24,351 nucleotides of DNA, taken from positions 1-24,351 of IMG/VR virus record IMGVR_UViG_3300034104_000864, one strand, 5' to 3'. Below are positions 7,053 to 14,700 of this stretch, piece by piece. The notes beneath the pieces are model-generated. The model did not search any database. It saw only the letters and a program-made list of their open reading frames with translations, and was not told where the DNA came from. Position numbers and translations under genes: made by a program. The stretch comes from a virus. Position 1 is the stretch's first letter. The number at the start of each line of letters is the position of its first letter.

Positions 7053-7053
7053 T
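7026..7053 (+). promoter_or_regulatory. Consensus sigma-70 promoter
   Basis: A perfect -35 TTGACA (7026-7031) and perfect -10 TATAAT (7048-7053) are separated by 16 bases. Transcription should start around 7060 and give a leader of about 30 bases before ATG 7089, which has AAAAGGA at 7077-7083. It drives the coiled-coil protein, the ssDNA-binding protein and the HTH protein, and by read-through perhaps the primase. It overlaps the 3' end of the HExxH gene. Confidence 0.85.
7029..7048. promoter_or_regulatory. Palindromic candidate operator inside the promoter
   Basis: ACACTG (7029-7034) and CAGTGT (7043-7048) form a perfect 6-bp dyad with 8 bases between. It covers the end of the -35 box, the whole spacer and the first base of the -10 box. 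A dimeric protein bound here would block polymerase. The helix-turn-helix gene at 8374-8622 is in the same transcription unit and is a natural candidate for autoregulation. The link is inference. Confidence 0.5.
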
Positions 7054-7088
7054 TTCAAACTCGTTCAACGCAAATCAAAAGGAATCAC

Positions 7089-7478
7089 ATGGATGCAAGT
7101 CAATTAGTCAATGTGTATATCAAAATACGTGACGCTAAAGAAACAAAAAAGAAGCAGATGGAAGCTGAGATTGCTGACCTCGATCAGCAGTTGGCCGCCG
7201 TAGAGCAAGAGCTTCTAGAAATCTGCAAGGCCACCGGACAAGATGGTGGCAAAACCCAACATGGCTCGTTCACACGAGCAGTCAAAACACGCTACTGGAC
7301 CAGTGACTGGGACAGTATGTACAAATTCATCCGTGAGCATGATGCCCCTGACCTTCTCGAACGTCGGATTGCGCAAGGTAACTTCGCACAGTTCATCCAA
7401 GAGAACCCAGACAAAATGCCCGCAGGTGTGAATATCGAGTCGAAATACTCGATCACGGTTCGCCGTTCATCCAAGTAA
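7089..7478 (+). CDS. Coiled-coil phage protein, unknown function
   Basis: A 129-residue protein. Residues about 8-50 form a charged coiled coil rich in Lys, Glu and Gln. The rest is a compact domain with GSFTRAVKTRYWTSDW, LLERRI, ENPDKMPAGVN and a final strand YSITVRR. This pattern is familiar from phage replication regions just before ssDNA-binding proteins, but I know no assigned function. It is the first gene after the consensus promoter and starts at ATG 7089 behind AAAAGGA. It may be an accessory of the ssDNA-binding protein encoded 21 bases downstream. That is inferred from position only. Confidence 0.8.
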   Translation: MDASQLVNVYIKIRDAKETKKKQMEAEIADLDQQLAAVEQELLEICKATGQDGGKTQHGSFTRAVKTRYWTSDWDSMYKFIREHDAPDLLERRIAQGNFAQFIQENPDKMPAGVNIESKYSITVRRSSK

Positions 7479-7499
7479 CCTCCCATTAAGGAAATCAAA

Positions 7500-8381
7500 A
7501 TGAGTAACATGACACTTTTCAAATCCGGTTCCGTTATCCCTGACTATCTGCGCGAAGCCGCAGACGCCACTACCAAAGACATTGCAGGTAGCTCTGGCGG
7601 TAAACAAATCTCAATCAAAGGCGGCGTGTGGCGCATGGTCGTAGGCGGCGAAGAAGTTGCCAAGAACGAAGAACGCGCCATGAACTTCGTGGTGATTGCA
7701 TCTGGCAAAGGTGTGACACGTACGTTCTACGCAGACAAATACGAAGAAGGCAAAGACATTAAACCTGCCTGCTGGTCTGCCGAAGGCGTAGTGCCTAACG
7801 AAGAAGTGACGAACCCACAAAGCAAGTCATGCGCTACCTGCCCTCAGAACATCGAAGGCTCTGGCGATGGTAAGGCTCGTGCCTGCCGTTACAGCAAGCG
7901 CTTGGCTGTGGCTTTGGAGAACGACATTGGTGGCAACATCTATCGCTTGTCAGTCCCTGCCAAGTCATACTTCGGTCGTGCTGAAGGTGAGAAGATGCCG
8001 CTGCAAGCGTTTGGTAAGTTCTTGTCAGGACATGGTATCCCGATTACAGGCATCGTGACCGAAGCTCGCTTCGACACAGCCGAGGCAGTGCCTGTGTTGA
8101 AGTTCCGTGCTGTACGCCCCTTGACGAAAGAAGAGTGGGAACTGGGTAAAGCACAGAGCCAAACAGAAGACGCTCGTCAAGCTATTGAGTTGAAGATGGT
8201 TCCATCTAAAGCTGAAGGCATGCCTGCGTTGCCACAAGCGTTTAAGGAAGAGCCTGCCGCTAAAGCGGAAGCCGTAGCAGAGCCTGTCAAGCGCAGCCCT
8301 GCCAAGCCTAAAGCTGAAACACCGGCTCCTAAAGACGTATCTGATATTTTGAACGACTGGGCTACTGACGACGATGCGTAA
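7500..8381 (+). CDS. Probable single-stranded DNA-binding protein
   Basis: A 293-residue protein with three parts: a folded N-terminal domain (about 1-210), a flexible Lys/Ala/Pro/Glu linker (about 245-280), and an acidic tip ending DWATDDDA. The acidic tail after a flexible linker is a hallmark of bacterial and phage SSBs, where it recruits partner proteins. The core contains C91, C111-x2-C114 and C129, a probable zinc site reminiscent of the zinc-containing core of T4 gp32-type SSBs. The assignment rests on architecture and replication context rather than on a recognised OB-fold motif. ATG 7500 follows AAGGA at 7488-7492. The stop overlaps the HTH gene by 8 bases (ATGCGTAA). Confidence 0.75.
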   Translation: MSNMTLFKSGSVIPDYLREAADATTKDIAGSSGGKQISIKGGVWRMVVGGEEVAKNEERAMNFVVIASGKGVTRTFYADKYEEGKDIKPACWSAEGVVPNEEVTNPQSKSCATCPQNIEGSGDGKARACRYSKRLAVALENDIGGNIYRLSVPAKSYFGRAEGEKMPLQAFGKFLSGHGIPITGIVTEARFDTAEAVPVLKFRAVRPLTKEEWELGKAQSQTEDARQAIELKMVPSKAEGMPALPQAFKEEPAAKAEAVAEPVKRSPAKPKAETPAPKDVSDILNDWATDDDA

Positions 8382-8622
8382 TAAGTTGCGGGGGCACTAC
8401 ACCCTTTTCATTCAGAAAGTTGAAGATGCAGATCAGAAGCCGATTGTTATGCAGTTGGCGGATGTTTGCATCAACAAAGGTACACCCATTACCGAGCTTG
8501 CGCAGATGTTTGGCGTGACTCGTGCGACTGTGTACAACTGGCTGACTGGTAAATCGGTGCCGCGCGCCCGCCATCAGGCAGCAATGCCTAAAGTTATTGC
8601 ACGTCTTTCAAAACGTAAGTAA
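8374..8622 (+). CDS. Helix-turn-helix DNA-binding protein
   Basis: An 82-residue protein with one clear HTH at about residues 37-62: TPITELAQMFGVTRATVYNW, with the GVTR turn and recognition helix TRATVYNWL. The flanks are basic. It probably binds DNA as a dimer and acts as a small transcription regulator. It lacks a clear ribosome site, so translation is likely coupled to the SSB gene through the ATGCGTAA overlap. A terminator follows directly. The palindrome in the promoter of this same unit (7029-7048) is a plausible target, giving negative autoregulation. This is inference. Confidence 0.85.
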   Translation: MRNKLRGHYTLFIQKVEDADQKPIVMQLADVCINKGTPITELAQMFGVTRATVYNWLTGKSVPRARHQAAMPKVIARLSKRK

Positions 8623-8629
8623 ACCTCGT

Positions 8630-8663
8630 GGGGTGGCAGTTAGCGCTGTCGCCCCTATTTTTT
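8630..8663 (+). terminator. Intrinsic terminator before the primase
   Basis: GGGGTGGCAG (8630-8639) pairs with CTGTCGCCCC (8646-8655), ten pairs including two G-U in RNA, around a 6-base loop. It is followed by TA and six T (8658-8663). It ends the promoter-SSB-HTH unit and lies only 22 bases before the primase GTG start. Confidence 0.8.
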
Positions 8664-8685
8664 CCCCTCAACCCAGTGAGGTTCT

Positions 8686-11532
8686 GTGACTGACTTTCTC
8701 AACTCCGTTTTACCTACGCAGGGCATCTATTGCACTGTGGGTATTCGGTCAGGTGCTGTCAAACAGTCGTTTCAAACAACGATTGAAGACGTGGAGGCTG
8801 TCGGCTCGGGTATGGATTCTCAAGGCGTAGATGCGTACTTCGCACTCGCCACATTCAACGACGACTCAGGTCGCAAGGTTGATAACGCCGCTTTCCTGCG
8901 GTCGTTCTTTCTAGACTTAGACTGCGGAACTGGTAAGCCCTACGCTGACCAAGCCGCCGCTGCCCAAGCACTATCCATATTCATTGCTGATACACAACTC
9001 CCAAGCCCAACGCTTGTTAACTCAGGTGGTGGACTCCATGTCTACTGGCCATTGACTGAAGACGTGCCTGCATCCGAGTGGGTGCGACACGCGAAATCCC
9101 TGAAGCGCTTGTGCGCTCAGAAGAAACTATTTGCTGACCCTGCGGTAACTGCCGACGCCGCACGTATCTTACGCATACCCGGCACACATAACTTTAAAAA
9201 CGAAACCTCGAGACCTGTACAGATTATTGCAATGGGTACGCCTGTATCCCTTGCTGAGTTTACTGAGATGCTGCCTGCACCGGCAATGGATCTGAGTGCG
9301 GCTAAACAGTTTGGCATGGACGAGACGTCTAAAGATCTTGGCGGTGAGTACCCCAAGTGTTCGTTCAAGCGCATTGCAGTTCGTAGCTCCAATGGTAATG
9401 GTTGCGCTCAGATGAAATACGCGTTGCAGCACGCAGCTAGCCTTGAGGAACCGTTGTGGCGGGCCGCCTTGTCTATTGCAGTGCGTTGTGAAGATGGCGC
9501 TTCTGCTATCCATAAGATTTCACGCGATCATCCTGACTACGACGCCGCAGCAACCGAAGCTAAAGCGGCTGAGACCAAAGGCCCGTACACATGCGAGTGG
9601 TATCGGGACAACAACCCATCGCTCTGCCACGAGTGCCCACAAAAGATTTCTACCCCAATTCTGTTGGGTAAGTTTGTTGAAGCTGCGCCAGTTGAAGACG
9701 ACCAATACATCATTGAGACTCCTGAAGACGAATCGGCACCGGCACTCACAACGTCAATCCCTGCATACCCATTTCCTTACTTTCGCGGTGCGGCAGGTGG
9801 TGTGTTTAAGAAAGAACGTACGCCCGATGGTGAGGAGAAGGACGTTGAAATCTACCCATACGACCTATACCTGACAGAGAGGTACTTTGATTCGGACAAG
9901 TATGGCAACGGCGAAGGTGAGATGGTGGGACTGAACTTGCACATGAAGCAAGACGGTATCCGCAGGTTCTACGCCCCCGTGACTACCTTGTTCACTAAAG
10001 ACAAAATGCGCGACTTGCTGATTAAAAACGGCGTAGTCGCATACGGAAAACACTTGGATGCAATCATGGCTTATTTTGCTTCGACACTACGTAAACTGCA
10101 GTCGCAGTACGCTGCGAACAAAACGCGCAGCCAAATGGGATGGACACCTGACGGGCTTGGCTTCGTTGTAGGTGAGTTGGAATACACAGCGGCTGGTACT
10201 AAACTAGCGCCGCCATCAAGCGGCACACGCGAACTCGCGGAATCATTTAAGGCAACGGGTACTTTGGAGGAGTGGAGCAAGATTGCAAACTTCTACAACC
10301 GCCCCGGTCTTGAGACGCATGCCTTGGCTTTGTTCTTTGGTTTTGGTTCACCCTTACTGAAATTCATAGGCCCCAAGCAAAACGTAAAGGGCGCTCAGAT
10401 TCACCTGAAGCACAACGGCTCAGGCTCTGGCAAGTCAACCGCGCAGATGGTCATCAACTCCATCTTTGGGCACCCCGATACACTGCTGATGAAGAAGGAA
10501 GACACCTACGCTTCCAAGATGCACATGCTTGGCATGATGAACAGCATCGCATTTACTGTTGACGAGATCACCAACGAGAAGCATGAAGTGCTGTCTGACT
10601 ACGCTTATGGGTTCACCTCAGGGCGAGGTAAGCACCGTATGGAAAATCAGGCCAACAAGCTGCGTATTAACAACACCACTTGGTGCAACATTACAGTCAC
10701 GTCAGGCAATGCGTCTGTTGTGGACATGTTGCAGAGCGTTAAGAGCACGGCAGATGGTGAGCTTCGCAGGGTGCTTGAGGTGGCATTCCACTCCTACGAA
10801 GGCGCTACCAAGGCTGAGATTGACGCAGTGTTTGGCAAGCTGCTGACCAACTACGGCGTAGCCGGTCCGGTGTATATCCAGTACATCATCGACAACCACG
10901 ACCATGTGCTGAACATGCTGGCCAAGATGCAAGAGAAGGTGGACAAGGCGCTTGACCTAGACCAGACAGACCGTTTCTATTCTTGTTTATTGACATGTGC
11001 CTTCGTTGGCGCTTTGATTGCCAAGAAGCTTGGCCTGATTGACATTGAGATTCCCCGCATCTATCAGTACGCATTAGGCGTGGTGGGCGAAGCACGTATT
11101 GCAAACCAATCCAACATCGGCAACTCCCTGACGATTGCACAAGAAACTCTTGGCGCTTTCATCAACGAGAACGTCAACAACGCAATGGTAGCGGCATATA
11201 CCCCCAAAGGTGGCTTGCCCGAGCGCCCCGCGATGATGCCCAAAGGTCAACTGCGTATGCGGTATGACCCCGACACCAAGACGTTGGCTATCCCTGTGGC
11301 TGAGTTCCGCAAGTTCTTCACATCACGGCAGGTGGACGTCAGAGAAAGTCTGGCTAAACTGACCGCTGCTAAGTACCTAAAGTATGACGGTAAGTCACAT
11401 CCAACTCGTATTGGCGCAGGTGCTGTGGGCGGTTTAAGCGGTATCGCAGTGCGCTGCTACATCTTTGATGGAGACGTAATTGGCATCGACGAAACGGCGT
11501 TCACGCAAGGCGAAGGCCAAGACACAATCTAA
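8686..11532 (+). CDS. Primase-polymerase / DUF927-type ATPase
   Basis: A 948-residue multidomain replication protein. N-terminal prim-pol (archaeo-eukaryotic primase-like) domain: D77-L-D79 in FFLDLDCG, GGGLHVYW with H118, then ARILRIPGTHN. A short zinc module follows, C303-x10-C314-x2-C317. The C-terminal half resembles DUF927: Walker A GSGSGKS at 578-584, Walker B TVDE with D626-E627, and a last domain (about 850-948) of winged-helix shape. It probably primes DNA synthesis and unwinds or loads at the origin. It starts at GTG 8686 with GAGG at 8678-8681, directly after a terminator. A small gene begins inside its 3' end. Confidence 0.9.
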   Translation: MTDFLNSVLPTQGIYCTVGIRSGAVKQSFQTTIEDVEAVGSGMDSQGVDAYFALATFNDDSGRKVDNAAFLRSFFLDLDCGTGKPYADQAAAAQALSIFIADTQLPSPTLVNSGGGLHVYWPLTEDVPASEWVRHAKSLKRLCAQKKLFADPAVTADAARILRIPGTHNFKNETSRPVQIIAMGTPVSLAEFTEMLPAPAMDLSAAKQFGMDETSKDLGGEYPKCSFKRIAVRSSNGNGCAQMKYALQHAASLEEPLWRAALSIAVRCEDGASAIHKISRDHPDYDAAATEAKAAETKGPYTCEWYRDNNPSLCHECPQKISTPILLGKFVEAAPVEDDQYIIETPEDESAPALTTSIPAYPFPYFRGAAGGVFKKERTPDGEEKDVEIYPYDLYLTERYFDSDKYGNGEGEMVGLNLHMKQDGIRRFYAPVTTLFTKDKMRDLLIKNGVVAYGKHLDAIMAYFASTLRKLQSQYAANKTRSQMGWTPDGLGFVVGELEYTAAGTKLAPPSSGTRELAESFKATGTLEEWSKIANFYNRPGLETHALALFFGFGSPLLKFIGPKQNVKGAQIHLKHNGSGSGKSTAQMVINSIFGHPDTLLMKKEDTYASKMHMLGMMNSIAFTVDEITNEKHEVLSDYAYGFTSGRGKHRMENQANKLRINNTTWCNITVTSGNASVVDMLQSVKSTADGELRRVLEVAFHSYEGATKAEIDAVFGKLLTNYGVAGPVYIQYIIDNHDHVLNMLAKMQEKVDKALDLDQTDRFYSCLLTCAFVGALIAKKLGLIDIEIPRIYQYALGVVGEARIANQSNIGNSLTIAQETLGAFINENVNNAMVAAYTPKGGLPERPAMMPKGQLRMRYDPDTKTLAIPVAEFRKFFTSRQVDVRESLAKLTAAKYLKYDGKSHPTRIGAGAVGGLSGIAVRCYIFDGDVIGIDETAFTQGEGQDTI

Positions 11533-11785
11533 GCCGAAGCCTGTACCCAAACCGGTACCGAAGCTGGCGGACAATCTGCGAGTACTCACCCTTTGTGGGG
11601 TGGAGTACTTTATGCAGTGGGAGAAGCTGCTCGTTGGGGCGTCCTTTTTTCTACCAACAACGGCAACCCCTGTGCAAGTACGAGCTGCCATTGCCCCCGC
11701 ATCTAAGTTTTTTAAGTTTAGATTTGAGGTACGCTCCCGCTGTGAATACGGGAGGTATGGTGCTCGTGTCTGGCGGGTTTACTGA
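11480..11785 (+). CDS. Small basic protein with TTG start, unknown function
   Basis: A 101-residue protein beginning, after a TTG start, with a very basic tail (STKRRSRKAKAKTQSKPKP) and a KPVPKPVPK repeat. A compact domain follows with WEKLLVGASFFLPT and ends GARVWRVY. The compact part resembles small phage proteins with an SFF-P motif and a final R-V-W-R, whose role I do not know. The TTG at 11480 is supported by GGAG at 11470-11473 with a spacing of 6. No ATG occurs before the middle of the domain. It overlaps the primase by 53 bases and, tail to tail, the opposite-strand giant gene by 7 bases. The basic tail suggests nucleic-acid binding. Confidence 0.65.
   Translation: MASTKRRSRKAKAKTQSKPKPVPKPVPKLADNLRVLTLCGVEYFMQWEKLLVGASFFLPTTATPVQVRAAIAPASKFFKFRFEVRSRCEYGRYGARVWRVY
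11581..11609. repeat. Imperfect inverted repeat in the last left-arm gene
   Basis: AGTACTC (11581-11587) and GAGTACT (11603-11609) are perfect arms. They continue inward with ACCC (11588-11591) and GGGT (11598-11601), with one unpaired G at 11602. The hairpin would have 11 pairs. It lies within coding sequence and has no T-run, so it is not a classical terminator. It could reduce read-through near the convergent junction or be chance. Confidence 0.5.
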
Positions 11786-14700
11786 GCCTTGCGGATTTCG
11801 TTCTTGGCTTCTCGCAGCCAACCGGTTAACTCAACTTCCATCTTTTTGATTTCGTTGAGTTCTGACTCACGCTCTTCCTTACTCATATCTGCAGCACCGT
11901 CGGGGCTGTTCAAGAATTTACGGTAAGCACGAGTGCGTTCAAGCTGCTCAAGCGTGGAGTTTATTGCAGACTCAAGCGCCAGTTCTTCTTGGTGCGCGTC
12001 AGCGTAGGCTTCAGCCCGTGCAATATCAGTCTTCATCAATTGACGCAGAGTGTTATTGGCTTTACCAACTTTCTCGCGCTCGTCGTAGAACTCAGTCAAA
12101 CTACGAGTGCCAATTGGGTCATACAGATAGTTGCTCAGCAGTGCATACTTGTGCAGTGGGCGGTCGATTCGCGTTGGGTTCAGCAAGCTGTCTGTCATCA
12201 TGGTCACGAGCGCGGCGGTAGAGCCAAAGTAGCCATTGAGCATATTGTCAATCTGGATGGGTGATACGGCATCAACACCAATCACGTCACGGCTAAAGTT
12301 AGAGATAGCTTGTGCCAACTCAGACGTTCTAGACGTAGTCCGCATGCTAGGATCTTGCTGCTTTTGGTAGATACCTTCCAGTTCGCGCCCTGTGAAGAAC
12401 GAGTAGTTTGTCCACGCTTCAATCAGTGGTTTGACCGCTTGTGGGATTGGCACAGTGCGCTCAATGTATTGCTCTGACATGTACTTAGCAGATGCGCGGA
12501 TGGCTTCCAGAGCAGTCTGTTCTTCAGGCGTACCGGAGCGACGCAAGTACTCAACCACGGTCTCAGGAATTACCTTGAAGATAGCGCCCAGTTCGCCCGG
12601 CACAGGGATTTTATAGCCACCGGGGAGAATCCAGTTGCCGTTGCGAGTCCGCAAGTCCATGTCTTGATAGTCTTCATCTTCCCCTGCAATCAGCGCATAC
12701 AGGGCGCTCAACGCGGCCACAGTACCGGCACGACTCCAGAACAATTGACGGGCTTGGGCACGACCAACCGATGAGCTTGAGTCTTTACCTGATGCGGCAC
12801 GATACAGAACGTCCATACCTTGCACGTAGGCGTTAAAGAACGGAATAGTGGCGGTGCCAACCGCAATAATTTCACTGGCTCCACGGCGTCGGAAGTTTAT
12901 GAACTCACGGGCACGGGTCTGTGCCAACAATCTGTCGTTGTTGCTCTCTTTTAGGGTCTGGTCGTAGATCGCTTTACGAACTGCCAAGTCAGATGCACGG
13001 GTAATACCATCTAAGCGATGCAGAATAGTTTCAAACCTACCGCGTTCACGATAGCCTAAGTCTTTTAGCAACGACACGGCAGGCTTGCCAGCCTCAAAGT
13101 CGTATTCACCAGTCAGTCCCAGTGCACCAAACTCCTTGACAATTGGATGCTGAATACCACGCAGTTCTGCAACAGCGAGCTTGCCAAAGTTAGCCAATGA
13201 CATACGGAGCAGAGCGCCGGGGTTCTTTACGCCGGATGTAAGCATTGCACGCTGCACGTCATCTGTTACCTGCTTCAATGCAAACGGCGGCAAGATTGTC
13301 ACTGACTTACGCAGAATGTTAGAGAAGGCACCCAGTGTGCGCATGAAAGCCATTTTGGGTGGGTTTAGGTCTTGGAATGCAGCTACGTCATAACGCGATG
13401 GCAACTCCCAATACATGGCTTCACCGTTGACATACGCTTTAGCGGTTTTGCCTTCAGTACCGGGCACGCGAGAGGGCTTGCCAGTAAAGTTTAGATCTTC
13501 CAACCCACGCAAAGTTTGGATACGAGCGTCGTTGTTCATGACCTGACCAACCATCCAGCCCATTGTGTTCAGGTAGTTCTCAAACACGTTACCAACGGGA
13601 CGCTTAAACGAACCAACCAACTCGGGGTCTTTGGTCAATGCCAATGGCGAGCGACCGGTTGTTTTCTTGATGGTCGAGAATTTCTTCTCAAAGTCCTCAA
13701 TGCGGTCAAATGGCACATAGCCCACTACCGACTTCCACTCAGCAGCTTTTTCTTTTGATAAGCGACCAACGTCAACCATCTTATCAATCAGAGCCAAACG
13801 CGGCTTGTCCATTGCCGCATTCATTTTTGCAAATGCTGGGTCGGAGTTGTACTCAGCAACCAATATAGCGCGGTCACGGTCTGGAATATGTTTAGGAAAG
13901 TCTGGGTTGACTTTCAGCACTTCATCCAAACGCTTGGCTTCCAATACACGACTTGCAAACTGTTCTGCCTGCTCGTTGGTTCGGCCTGTCTTTTTGCCCC
14001 ATGCGTAAATAAGAGGGAATACATCGGCAGGAGCGCCGTCAGCCGTGCCAATAGCGCGGTACAAACCGGTCTCTTTGTCTTTGGTTAGAGTGCCTTTTTG
14101 GAAGTACTCCAGCAGAATTTTGCTGTAGTCCTGCGCCTGACGGTACAGACCCATGGGGTTAATTTTGCCCATTGAATCACGCACTGCACCGTTAAAGGTA
14201 CGGCTAAACTTCTCTTCAATTGCAGCTGCAGAATCGGCGGCGGCTACACGGAACTTAACGCCTCTGGAGGGGTCGCCTTCCTTCTCAGTACCCACGATCA
14301 TCTCTTTGAGGCCACGCTTATTTACTGGCGTCAGTGGGCCCATGGAGTCCACGATGTCTTGCGCTGTGTAGGACTTAGAGAATTCAACTTTTGGCGTGTT
14401 TTGGGCCCCCGCTACGCTAGTTCCCGTTTCGGCAACTTGCAACTGCCGTCCGCTGGTCATGATGGTATCTACGGAAATCATGGCTGCAGCCAGTGATGTA
14501 TGGGTATCCGTAGGCGCTAGACCCAACACTTGCAGAACACGTCGAGCAAACTCGGTAAATGCGTTAGTGCGGCGGTATGGAATTTTCTGCAAAACGGCTT
14601 GGAATGCCTTGTTGGACATAGCCTCTGCAGCAAACTCACTAAGGTTTGTCATGCCGTATGTTTTAAGCGCATCCGGATTAGCCTTAGCCACATGGTCATA

